Positions 33,837 to 42,757 of a DNA stretch of 64,000 nucleotides are shown here, piece by piece. Source of the stretch: a virus; the IMG/VR virus record IMGVR_UViG_3300042304_001334, positions 1-64,000 of that record. One strand, 5' to 3'. Below the pieces are notes generated by a model. It was not told the DNA's origin. It did not search any database and worked only from the letters and a program-made list of their open reading frames with translations. Made by a program: the position numbers and the translations under genes. Each line of letters begins with the position of its first letter. Position 1 is the stretch's first letter.

Positions 33837-34712
33837 TTATGCTTTTGGAATAATTTTTTCGGCAAAGATTTTGTATTCTTCGCGATCATTATTTCGTATC
33901 GGAACAACTTCACCGGACAGTCCTACCACAGCGACCGGATTGCCTTCGCCGTCTTTATATTCTCCATATGGAGTAGATGTCCATCCACGTTGAATTGCAA
34001 ATTTTGTTGAAACCGCTGCGTATTGTGCGGGTGGAGTTGTAACCACAGGAACGTCTATCGCAGGAGTTTCTGCCGACTTTGTAGATACGAAATCCGCATC
34101 TGTCGGAGAATCTGATTTTTTTGATACAGGTGCTGTTGGTTCTTTTGATGCGACGGTTGACGCGGCGGGCGATCTTGGTGGTGCCGCTAGGTCGGGTTTT
34201 TTTGTCAGTGCATCCAATCTTGCAGATCTTGTAGATGAACTCGATGGTTGTGGTGAACCCTGTGGTTTGGTGGAGGTGGGGTCCGCAATTGGTGATAATT
34301 TTTTGCTTGGTGATTTGGCAATTGCTGGTTCTTCTTGCTGTGTGGTAGATGCCACCTGCTGTGTTTGTCTCTTTTGCTTACCCCGTTTTTTGTAATACAA
34401 ATTCATTCCACCTTTTCCGCGAGTTGGATCAGAAGAAAAATGTGTGCCTTTTTTTAGTGCTTTTTGTTTATACTCGGTGGATGGAAATGTCACCAACCAT
34501 CCATCCTTATTGTATGCTTGACGTTCGGGATATTTACCTTCATCCATGAATTTTTTAACAAATTTATTTACAATTTGCTCATCCTCACACACATCATAAA
34601 TTGCTTCCGCGACAACTTGTAAATGATCTGAATTTCTTAAATCTACCACACCGTCATGTATTCTGGGATCTAAAGACGCTTCCGTTATTATATTGTATAT
34701 GAGATCGTTCAT
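33837..34712 (-). CDS. Putative head-packaged protein with long Pro/Ser/Thr linker
   Basis: A 291-residue protein. Residues 1-~110 form a helical domain (NDLIYNIITEASLDPRIHDG; EQIVNKFVKKFMDEGKYPERQAY) with an I-T-E site at the N-terminus like a T4 prohead protease site. Residues ~115-225 are low-complexity Pro/Ser/Thr/Ala (KSPSKKLSPIADPTSTKPQG and similar). The last ~65 residues are a small domain with WTSTPYGEYKDGEGNPVAVVG. The architecture suggests a structural or internal virion protein; no enzymatic motif. Confidence 0.6.
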   Translation of the reverse strand: MNDLIYNIITEASLDPRIHDGVVDLRNSDHLQVVAEAIYDVCEDEQIVNKFVKKFMDEGKYPERQAYNKDGWLVTFPSTEYKQKALKKGTHFSSDPTRGKGGMNLYYKKRGKQKRQTQQVASTTQQEEPAIAKSPSKKLSPIADPTSTKPQGSPQPSSSSTRSARLDALTKKPDLAAPPRSPAASTVASKEPTAPVSKKSDSPTDADFVSTKSAETPAIDVPVVTTPPAQYAAVSTKFAIQRGWTSTPYGEYKDGEGNPVAVVGLSGEVVPIRNNDREEYKIFAEKIIPKA

Positions 34713-34726
34713 GATTTTTTTTGTTT

Positions 34727-36265
34727 TTATGCAGTCGTTGTTGCTGCGGCTGCACCCACATCGCCTGCGGCTTGTGATTTGCTTCTGCCCATTCCGGGTA
34801 CATACATGTATAATTTTCCAAATCCAAGTGCTACAAACTCCAGTGTTTTGATCTTGGACTCATCGTACAACACTGCGTCGTTGGTTCCCTTCTTTTTATT
34901 AATGATGATCATTCTCTTGTACTTTCCTATTACAAGATTTATAACTTCGTCCTGTACTCTTTTTTCATCCCAATTCTCTCTAAAGAAAGCCAGCTTCATT
35001 GCCTTGTCTGCGATTGCGTCATCGCCTTCTTCGTCCTTGGGAGATATCGGCACATTCAATGTAGTTTCTTCTCCCTGTGTGGAATCTATTGCTGCACTTA
35101 GTTCAGGTACTTTGTCGTCGGGTACTTTAAATTCACGGTGTTTATTTCCAATGTCAATTTCCACCGATCCAATTGATTTTTTTTCTTTGTTTTCTGGATT
35201 ATTTTTTCTTTGAATTATCTTCTCGGATATTAAAAAAATTGAATCTAGTAAAAATTTTGAAACTTCGCCTACTTTTGGATCTTTAAAAAATGAATTGATT
35301 GCAGTTTCGTGTTTTTCCAAATTTGAATCCGTTCCAATGTCAGGATACAACCCCCCATTACTTATGCCTTTGTCGTTCAATACCTTGAGCATGAAGTCTT
35401 TCATTTTTGGCGTTTTGTTTACAGCAAGAGCAAGTTCATGTATTGCAATATTAAACTTTGAATTTGAAAACCCAGTCAAAGTCGGCGCACTTATTGCAAT
35501 TGTGGCACCTGTCACTTCTTTGACTTCCACCCCGCCTTGTTTATCTGCAAGTTCAGCAAACAAAATATCCATTTCAGTTCCGCCACCAGACCTTGCGCCT
35601 TTCAGAATAAAAACAATAGGTATTTCTCCACGGCCACCGCCAGCAAATTTAACATCATCAATTGCATTGATCAATGATTGAAATTCTGGGTATTTAGTTC
35701 CCTTGTATATTTCAATGGCTTCTTCAATCGTTGGTATACTATCATACATGGATTTGTATTTTTTTACCAAAGATTGGTTTGGAAAAGTTTCAAATACTCT
35801 TTTCAATTTTTGTACATTTGCTATAGACACCGATTTACGATTTCTCAACGATTTTAATTTTTCATCTTTCTCGGCTTTTACCAAAGCATCGCTCTGATTT
35901 TCTTTATTTCCTATCTTATAAGTCTTATCTGGAAATTCGCGTGGACCTTTATATATGGATTTATCTGGATATTTGTTTTGTTCCGGGTGTCCAACTGATA
36001 TAAAATGCAGTATCTTTTTGCGGTCCTTTGGATCAATTACTTTAAAAATATAATCACGGTCATCACCATATACTTTGGGTTCTTCACCCTCGGTAAACAC
36101 CGGGGCCGTGACTTCTCCAATTTCAGATTCAGACAATCCATACTCAAGTAGCATATCTTCAAATATTTCTGCATTCTCCGGTGTGCTATAACCACCAACC
36201 AATCCATCATGCGAACGCATTGCCCACTCATTCAAAATGTCGTTTATGATTTTGTTTTTGTCCAT
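34727..36265 (-). CDS. Putative virion protein with PD-(D/E)xK nuclease-like core
   Basis: A 512-residue protein. The N-terminus (DKNKIINDILNEWAMRSHDG) has the L-N-E/W-A-x-R signature seen at the start of many T4-like marine phage proteins. Residues 70-95 (DYIFKVIDPKDRKKILHFIS) form a second small domain. In the centre, GEIPIVFIL (E214), GTEMDILFAELA (D233) and GGVEVKEV (E247-V-K249) follow the E...D...ExK order of PD-(D/E)xK nucleases. The C-terminus is Ala/Thr rich. A packaged nuclease acting on host or competitor DNA is possible; activity is not proven. Confidence 0.55.
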   Translation of the reverse strand: MDKNKIINDILNEWAMRSHDGLVGGYSTPENAEIFEDMLLEYGLSESEIGEVTAPVFTEGEEPKVYGDDRDYIFKVIDPKDRKKILHFISVGHPEQNKYPDKSIYKGPREFPDKTYKIGNKENQSDALVKAEKDEKLKSLRNRKSVSIANVQKLKRVFETFPNQSLVKKYKSMYDSIPTIEEAIEIYKGTKYPEFQSLINAIDDVKFAGGGRGEIPIVFILKGARSGGGTEMDILFAELADKQGGVEVKEVTGATIAISAPTLTGFSNSKFNIAIHELALAVNKTPKMKDFMLKVLNDKGISNGGLYPDIGTDSNLEKHETAINSFFKDPKVGEVSKFLLDSIFLISEKIIQRKNNPENKEKKSIGSVEIDIGNKHREFKVPDDKVPELSAAIDSTQGEETTLNVPISPKDEEGDDAIADKAMKLAFFRENWDEKRVQDEVINLVIGKYKRMIIINKKKGTNDAVLYDESKIKTLEFVALGFGKLYMYVPGMGRSKSQAAGDVGAAAATTTA

Positions 36266-36328
36266 GGTATATAAATATTCATATATACCACAAAACCGCC
36301 TATGATATATACAACTATATTATAAATA

Positions 36329-37696
36329 TCAAGCAAGATCAATATGCTTCATATCTTTGTAATTTTTACCAATATATACTTTGACCGGAAACTTGTCGCG
36401 TTCCATGATACTTTTTAGTCTTTTTATAGTATCCATCTTGTCGTCTTTGTGCATATCAAACAATATGCTGTCATATGTATATAGCACAGTCTTACTTTTC
36501 TTGTTTTTTAGGTATTCTAATAGATCACCTAAAACATCTACTGCCATCTCGGTTTCAAATGCTTGTAATATATAATTAAACAATTTGCTTGGATTGGCTT
36601 GTGGAATATGACAAGTCTTGATTTTTCTTTTATATTTGGGAGTTTCAATATATCCATTCTCATTATAGAACTTCCATCTATGGTCAATATACTCTTGAAT
36701 CTTGGCAAAGTATGGTATGTGCAGCCATTTCTTATCAAACCCTCCATAGATCTGTGGAAAGGTATATGCTTTGGCTACTGCAATATCTTCTTCATTGGCT
36801 GCTTTCTTATTAAAATAATACTTGGATAGATAAGCATATGGATTTTCATTCTTTTCCATATGAAAGTTGACCAAATGAGCAATAAGACGAGGATGAAAAG
36901 CATTATAATCCATCATAACAAGCATACCATCATTGCCATGTCTACTCACAAAACATGTTCTGCTATCATCGCTTTTATTTAAAGCAGCATAATTTACACT
37001 TGCAAAACGATTGCTTGGTCTGCCTGTTGAAGTCAACAAGTTATATTGTGTATATACCAGATTGTTTTTTACATGCTTGGTTTGTTCATTACCAAATTCT
37101 TCAGTAAAATCCTCATTCACGCATATGCCATTGGCTTCAAGTTCTGCAAAACAGTTTGTGGTGGTATTGTTTACAAACTTAAATCCATCTTCTTTTATAA
37201 TACTTGTGTCTAGTTCATCAATACCTTTTATTTTTTCCATGAATGAGCGAGCATGCTTTAGCAATGGCACACACATGTTTACATCTGGTACATTTCTAAA
37301 ATTATTTTCAACAAACTTGTGAGCATTGGTATTATAGTCAGTATCATCAATTTTACCGTCGCTCAAATACTTTATCAAATTAACATCCACAAAATCATAA
37401 TCTTCGCCCATCAATTGCACCATATTCTTTTTGTCTATAACAAACTTGTTGCGAATACTGATTTTCAATGCTTCTTTGATTTTATACAAAGATTCTGGTG
37501 GAGTCGAACCTTCATTGTGTTTTATTGGCACGCACCAATATGATTTTGATATCAAAAAGTAAAAGAACAAAACACTAACTTCATTATTTGCAATATGCTT
37601 TTCTGCGTCCATATACACTGCATCTATCACCATAATATCTGATGTGATATGAGACATCAACAATTCCAAGTCAAAATCTGTTTCTACAATTTGCAC
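36329..37696 (-). CDS. Family A DNA polymerase-like protein, shortened and divergent
   Basis: A 455-residue protein resembling the palm/fingers of DNA polymerase I. QYNLLTSTGRPSNRFASVNY (217-236) matches the TGR...pNLQN region; motif A is MMDYNAFHPRLIAHL (D263); AKAYTFPQIYGG (307-319) is motif B with K309/Y317; motif C is LYTYDSILFDM (405-415), where the usual HDE reads YDS, keeping the Asp (409). There is no 5' nuclease and no clear 3'-5' exonuclease. The phage also has a complete family B polymerase, so this one likely has a special role such as repair or terminal DNA synthesis, or is inactive. Confidence 0.7.
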   Translation of the reverse strand: MQIVETDFDLELLMSHITSDIMVIDAVYMDAEKHIANNEVSVLFFYFLISKSYWCVPIKHNEGSTPPESLYKIKEALKISIRNKFVIDKKNMVQLMGEDYDFVDVNLIKYLSDGKIDDTDYNTNAHKFVENNFRNVPDVNMCVPLLKHARSFMEKIKGIDELDTSIIKEDGFKFVNNTTTNCFAELEANGICVNEDFTEEFGNEQTKHVKNNLVYTQYNLLTSTGRPSNRFASVNYAALNKSDDSRTCFVSRHGNDGMLVMMDYNAFHPRLIAHLVNFHMEKNENPYAYLSKYYFNKKAANEEDIAVAKAYTFPQIYGGFDKKWLHIPYFAKIQEYIDHRWKFYNENGYIETPKYKRKIKTCHIPQANPSKLFNYILQAFETEMAVDVLGDLLEYLKNKKSKTVLYTYDSILFDMHKDDKMDTIKRLKSIMERDKFPVKVYIGKNYKDMKHIDLA

Positions 37697-37738
37697 ATAT
37701 TCACGTTGAATGAAATTTGTGCGTTTGTCAAACAGATA

Positions 37739-38128
37739 TCAACGACCCTGCCAATATTCCAAAAGATTGTTCAAAGTGCGAGATAGATCAACTTCATCTT
37801 CTCGCATCACTCTGTCAATTTCGGATCTATTTTGATCCATCACACCGGCATTGTTCATAATACCGTTTAAAAATACGTCATGTTTCTGGCCTGAGATTTT
37901 CCATTTGATACTTGTAATTTTATACAACGGACTTGTGTTTTGAGATGCAGTAGTATTTTTTATTTCAATAACCAAATTTTCATTTATTTTTTTGGCAAAA
38001 TATCTAACAATATATCCATTCTCATAATCTTTGCTAGTTGGTGCTGGTTTATATCTTGCCATTATTGTTAATGTGCCAACTCCATCAAATTCTCCATATG
38101 AATTTTTTAATGTATCGTTGTATATCAT
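37739..38128 (-). CDS. Hypothetical tail/baseplate protein
   Basis: A 129-residue protein. I take the ATG at 38128 because it overlaps the TGA of the upstream gene (ATGA); an upstream start at 38173 would overlap that gene by 49 nt. It is beta-rich (GTLTIMARYKP, YIVRYFAKKINENLVIEIKN, YKITSIKWKISG) with a C-terminal acidic helix. Translational coupling to the 787-residue protein suggests a baseplate role. No family recognised. Confidence 0.6.
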   Translation of the reverse strand: MIYNDTLKNSYGEFDGVGTLTIMARYKPAPTSKDYENGYIVRYFAKKINENLVIEIKNTTASQNTSPLYKITSIKWKISGQKHDVFLNGIMNNAGVMDQNRSEIDRVMREDEVDLSRTLNNLLEYWQGR

Positions 38129-40488
38129 AACACTGTGAGTGGTCTCACTTGCGCCACTATAGTTGTTGTCCAATTCTTGTCTTCTATAGATTGTTTAGTG
38201 TCTGATACCTGCCACACCGCATTGGAATAATTATATGTTTCCGGTGCATGGTCTATAGTAAATTGTGATAAAAAATTCATTCCGGATATTCCAAGAAGTT
38301 CCAAAGTCAAAGTTGTGTTTGGCATTATTGCGTTGTTCTGATACACAGCTTTTGTGTCGGGTATAGATAATACATAATTCATGAATTGCTTTTCTGGTTC
38401 GCATATATAATATTTTTGTAGTTTGCCAGAGAGATCTTTTTTGTAATAAATACAATCTTTGAATTTCTCTTCGGACCTTTCCAATTGCTTTTTCTTAAGC
38501 GCAGCTGCTTCTTCTTTTTGCTGTTGAGCAAGTTCTTGAAGTTCCTGTGCATTCGGCTGTTGTTGCTTGCCGGGTGTTATGTCTGATGCGACTGCACTTG
38601 ACAAATTTCCTTTTTCATACAACCGATCACCGTCGGAATATCTACTTTCTATGGGATCAGCCTTAACGTTTTTTGTCTGAGTTGATCCATCTCTATCATT
38701 GCCAGGATTTGCGCTTTGCATTACCAATTGGCTCATCATCTCAGAACTTACTTTGACATCAAATGAAATAGATTTTATTGAATTGTTATTTACAGATCCC
38801 AATGAAATTCTTGGAAGTCTGGCAGCGTCACTAACAGTTGATATTGCTGGTAAATTTTCATCATATACAGAATATTTTTCATTTCCATATTCAGCCGGAA
38901 TAAGTTTCAGCTGACATATTTGACACAATGCTTCGTTGATGTCCTGCAAAAGTTGTTCAATTAATTTTAACAACGAATCATTTTTTTCTACCAATGATAC
39001 AAAATGGTCCGACTTTATAAATATATCTTTTAAATATCCCCAATATCCAGACTTTAATGCCTGTGAAAATTCGGGCTCTACATCTTCATATATATCAGTA
39101 TATACATCAACATCTTCATATACTGGAAAAGATTTTCCGTATGGATTTATAACCGACTTTAAATCATCAAATTTTATTGAATCTAGTTTATATTCATCTG
39201 TTATTCTTTCGGATCTTTGCTTGAAAAGATTGGTATATGTCGCATCTTCGACTGTTGCAGTTGTTGCTGCGGTATCTTTGAATATAAATCTTGGGGCGTA
39301 TTGATTGGGAACAAGAATATTTTTTCCAACCGATTTTATGAAGGGACTTGATGCTATTTTTGTTTCAGATATGTCAAAGTTTCGTATTTTTCCATTGCAT
39401 GGGTCGGACATTGTGACTTCAAAAAAAGAATTAATAATGTTTGCCACCAAATCCATTCTTAGCCACATTCCCGGTTTGTTGGATGAACTATCGTCATTTT
39501 TTATTCTAAAAATAGTTTCTTTTATGTTATCTCTATAATATGTTTGGTATCCTTCATCATCATATGCTTTTTCGCCAATGTTTAGGTCGCTTCGCATTTT
39601 TACCATTTTTGGTTTGTCCGAATCAATATTTTTTAAATCTCGACTAACAAATTCCTTGAAATTTTTTATTGGTAGTTGGTTATTTCCATCCTTGATTGTT
39701 ACGGTTTTATTATTGAGTTGTTCACCTTCAACAAGTCGGCTGGCATTTATTATGGTCGTTGAACAATCATATCCACCGGCTTCATTCATTTTTATTGTAT
39801 AATCAACTACAAATCCTATACCAGCATCATAGTTTCCATTTGATGATTTTAAATATTCCAATGTATATGACGGATCGGTGAACATCTTATTTATCCAATC
39901 CAAATCTGTTAGATCAACTAGCGAATTTGTATCGTAATTACTCCATCCCCATTCAACCAAACATGTTATTCTGGGTGTAAGGAAGTATGGTGTGAGATAG
40001 TTCAATTGTGCAAGTGAATGACACTTCCAATTAATCGTTACTTTTCTGCATGCGTTTGGAAAACCTGCGTTTGACCCTGCCATCTCGCAAGTGACCGAAT
40101 CCACGCTTGGCGGTGGGCGGTGTGAAAAATCGGATCTGTTTATGAATTTTTTATCTCTACCTTCTGACACAGACGTGTCGGTTTTTATTTTATGTGGTAA
40201 ACCCCGCGCATCTACTCCTATAGTATTTTTTTTATCAGGTGTAAATCCAAAACTTTCCTCAAAGTCGTATACTCCACCCAAAACAAATCCGTCAAGTTTA
40301 CTTGCACCTTCCAATTTTGATTTTCCGTTTGAAAAAAATCGCACCCACGCAGTTCTTGGTCCACTATATGGACCTTCGTCTGCAAGTATGTTGATATCAT
40401 ACTCTTGTCCTCTGCGTTGCATTTCTTCATATACCCAAGTTGGTAATGGATGTAATCCCCACGGTACTACGGAAATAATGTCACTCAT
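38125..40488 (-). CDS. Large baseplate/tail structural protein
   Basis: A 787-residue protein with a beta-rich N-terminal half, including VTCEMAGSNAGFPNACRKVT, INWKCHSLAQLNYLTPYFLT and LVEWGW, which look like a hub-type barrel as in gp27/VgrG-like proteins. Residues ~640-690 contain a Gln/Lys-rich coiled coil (AQELQELAQQQKEEAAALKK). The C-terminus ends in a strand-rich domain (TLTLELLGISGMNFLSQFTI). Its neighbours, a LysM-like protein and a tail-tube-junction-like protein, place it in the baseplate. The exact T4 counterpart is uncertain. Confidence 0.7.
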   Translation of the reverse strand: MSDIISVVPWGLHPLPTWVYEEMQRRGQEYDINILADEGPYSGPRTAWVRFFSNGKSKLEGASKLDGFVLGGVYDFEESFGFTPDKKNTIGVDARGLPHKIKTDTSVSEGRDKKFINRSDFSHRPPPSVDSVTCEMAGSNAGFPNACRKVTINWKCHSLAQLNYLTPYFLTPRITCLVEWGWSNYDTNSLVDLTDLDWINKMFTDPSYTLEYLKSSNGNYDAGIGFVVDYTIKMNEAGGYDCSTTIINASRLVEGEQLNNKTVTIKDGNNQLPIKNFKEFVSRDLKNIDSDKPKMVKMRSDLNIGEKAYDDEGYQTYYRDNIKETIFRIKNDDSSSNKPGMWLRMDLVANIINSFFEVTMSDPCNGKIRNFDISETKIASSPFIKSVGKNILVPNQYAPRFIFKDTAATTATVEDATYTNLFKQRSERITDEYKLDSIKFDDLKSVINPYGKSFPVYEDVDVYTDIYEDVEPEFSQALKSGYWGYLKDIFIKSDHFVSLVEKNDSLLKLIEQLLQDINEALCQICQLKLIPAEYGNEKYSVYDENLPAISTVSDAARLPRISLGSVNNNSIKSISFDVKVSSEMMSQLVMQSANPGNDRDGSTQTKNVKADPIESRYSDGDRLYEKGNLSSAVASDITPGKQQQPNAQELQELAQQQKEEAAALKKKQLERSEEKFKDCIYYKKDLSGKLQKYYICEPEKQFMNYVLSIPDTKAVYQNNAIMPNTTLTLELLGISGMNFLSQFTIDHAPETYNYSNAVWQVSDTKQSIEDKNWTTTIVAQVRPLTVL

Positions 40489-40493
40489 AACTA

Positions 40494-40811
40494 TTATATG
40501 CTATTTTCTCTATTAAAATTATTTACAATTAAATTTATGTTCTGCGGTATTCTTACTTGCTGGCCTGTGGGTGCTTTTAATGTTGCCTTTATGCCATTGG
40601 CTTGAGCAATTACCCACCATAGCGTACTGTCTTTATAAAACTTATATGCAAGACTGTCAAGATAATCCGTATCACTTGCTATTATATATATGTCATCAAA
40701 TCCTATTGGAATTTTTGGATATCGAGTGGTTTTGTATACGCGTTTACCATCGTATCTTTTGGATATATTATTATTTTGTGTATATCTATTCATTTTGCTT
40801 TTTATATTCAA
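40494..40811 (-). CDS. LysM-like baseplate wedge protein (gp53-like)
   Basis: A 105-residue protein. Residues ~40-75 (IYIIASDTDYLDSLAYKFYK, DSTLWWVIAQANGI) form a LysM-like module as in T4 gp53 and tail protein X families, ending with the typical hydrophobic turn QQVRIPQNINLIV. The N-terminal ~35 residues are basic. It overlaps the upstream 645-residue gene by 4 nt, so they are coupled. Confidence 0.75.
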   Translation of the reverse strand: MNIKSKMNRYTQNNNISKRYDGKRVYKTTRYPKIPIGFDDIYIIASDTDYLDSLAYKFYKDSTLWWVIAQANGIKATLKAPTGQQVRIPQNINLIVNNFNRENSI

Positions 40812-42745
40812 CTGGCTACAAAATCTCCGCTTCCCATCTTCATTTCCCAGTCATTTTCGCGTTCCTTTGGACCAAAATGATTTTCGTTGGTAATTGACTG
40901 TTTTCTTTCAATCAATGCAAGTTGCACAGTCACGTCTATAATATTGGGAAGTTGCTTGGAAGTTGCGTCGATTGTGAGTTCTTTAGTTTTACCAAAAAAA
41001 TATTTATAAGTATCATCTCTTAATGTTTCCCAAGTAGCATCATCTGGTATTGATATGGCCACGTTTCTTAATATGGCTGGCTGGTCATCATATAAATCTC
41101 CAATTCTAAAACGTATCATAGGTGGAACTATAAATTGACTTTCTCTTCCAGAAGTGTCTATATAATTATCTCCCAATCCAAGACCATTTGCAAATTCATT
41201 CACTGCTGTGGTATCTTCGTTTGTAACTGTGGCTTTGCCTGTATAACCGCTTGGTCGGGTCAGTCCCACAAGATAATTTATTCTTTTCCACATAGGAACA
41301 AGTTCTCGTATGCTATTGGCATATACTTTGAAAGTGAAAGTTGCATCGCGAGAAAATCCCTTGTATATATAAAGATTATCTGCTCTGCCCATATATTTTA
41401 CCGTTTCCCAATCCGCTGTATTGTTGTCTGTTATACTAGAAATTGTTGCTCTGAAAGGTATATATATCTCGTTGACCAAATCGTAAAAATAAAAAAATAT
41501 GAGATCTCTGGATTGATCGCTATCATTTAAATACATATCTCGTTTGTTTTTTGTTGGCAAAAGTGAATTGTATTCATCTTGCTCACCTATTTCGTTTATA
41601 TCCGTGTTTGCTTTTGCAAAGCTGCGATTATCTATCTTGATCTCATCTACAACTCCTCCATTTTCTTTGAGATAATCCAAGAATGGACCAGACAACACAG
41701 TAGATTTTTCAACAACATCTGCTTTGCTATTTTCTGGATATATTGCAGCATAATTGTTGTATTCGTGAACCCCTATGTCCAGATTTGTAGTATATCTTTC
41801 AGCAGATGCTCTAAATTGAGCAGTACCGGTTGTTTCATTGGCCGGTTTTAGGTTTCTAACCATTCTTTTATAAATACTTATTATATTTGTTTTGCTTCCT
41901 GCACCAACAAAAAACGGCGACATTATTGTTGTTCCGGAATTTGCATCTACTCCCACGGCTTGCGACTGTATCGTATTGGTCTGGGATGTGGAGTTTTGAA
42001 TGAAAGCGCCAATAGTTTGATTTTTAATTGCATCAGGTGATGCGTAATATGAATATTTTGAGTTTGGGTCTATACTGTCTGGGTAGTATTTATGGAACGC
42101 AGACACCGGTATCAACTTAGATGGTATATTTCCTGCAAATGTGGCAGTGTCATTATAGAATAAATTGGAACTGTTGGCTGTGCTATATGCTCCAAGGTTA
42201 TTATTTCCATCATCTTTAAAAAAATGATATGCTCCATCATATTTTGACTGGCGTTCACTTCCATTAGAATACTCCGGTCTATATTCCCATTGAATAATAC
42301 CTGTTCCGGAGGTACCATAATTATTAAAACTTGGATCTGACCATATTCTCGAGAAATTAACATATCCATCCATCGCAGTTTTGTATCTCAATGAACCATA
42401 CTTGGCGTCTCCTTTAAGCAAAACAAAGTTTGCAAATGGACCAGTTGCAGTTCCTTGAATTTTACCATTGTCCAATTGTAATCCATTATATTTAGCAGAA
42501 CTTAGTTTGGCTGTCTGATAATTGAGAGGTATATTTCTATCTATACCAATGCGAGCAGTCAAATCTGACGGAAGATCATTCTTGGTTAAATAATCTGGAT
42601 TAAATATTTTATCTTCTCTCGCATAATATATGTTTCTTCTATCATCATTGGTTAATCTTTTTATTGGATAAATACCATCTGATGGAGTCGTTAATACATT
42701 AAGTATGAATTTTCCAATAGACTTTAATGCGGTGTTGAGTGACAT
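40808..42745 (-). CDS. Tail/baseplate structural protein (tail tube junction type)
   Basis: A 645-residue protein. The C-terminal ~230 residues contain a pattern I recognise in T4-like marine phages: YDLVNEIYIPFRATISSITD, WETVKYMGRADNLYIYKGF, RDATFTFKVYANSIRELVPM, WKRINYLVGLTRPSGY, and RIGDLYDDQPAILRNVAISI. This resembles the baseplate-tail tube connecting proteins (gp48/gp54 group) with a LysM/tube-like fold. The N-terminal half is Asn/Ser/Tyr rich without known motif. It follows the tape measure gene by 12 nt. Confidence 0.7.
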   Translation of the reverse strand: MSLNTALKSIGKFILNVLTTPSDGIYPIKRLTNDDRRNIYYAREDKIFNPDYLTKNDLPSDLTARIGIDRNIPLNYQTAKLSSAKYNGLQLDNGKIQGTATGPFANFVLLKGDAKYGSLRYKTAMDGYVNFSRIWSDPSFNNYGTSGTGIIQWEYRPEYSNGSERQSKYDGAYHFFKDDGNNNLGAYSTANSSNLFYNDTATFAGNIPSKLIPVSAFHKYYPDSIDPNSKYSYYASPDAIKNQTIGAFIQNSTSQTNTIQSQAVGVDANSGTTIMSPFFVGAGSKTNIISIYKRMVRNLKPANETTGTAQFRASAERYTTNLDIGVHEYNNYAAIYPENSKADVVEKSTVLSGPFLDYLKENGGVVDEIKIDNRSFAKANTDINEIGEQDEYNSLLPTKNKRDMYLNDSDQSRDLIFFYFYDLVNEIYIPFRATISSITDNNTADWETVKYMGRADNLYIYKGFSRDATFTFKVYANSIRELVPMWKRINYLVGLTRPSGYTGKATVTNEDTTAVNEFANGLGLGDNYIDTSGRESQFIVPPMIRFRIGDLYDDQPAILRNVAISIPDDATWETLRDDTYKYFFGKTKELTIDATSKQLPNIIDVTVQLALIERKQSITNENHFGPKERENDWEMKMGSGDFVAS

Positions 42746-42757
42746 ATTCTATAAATA

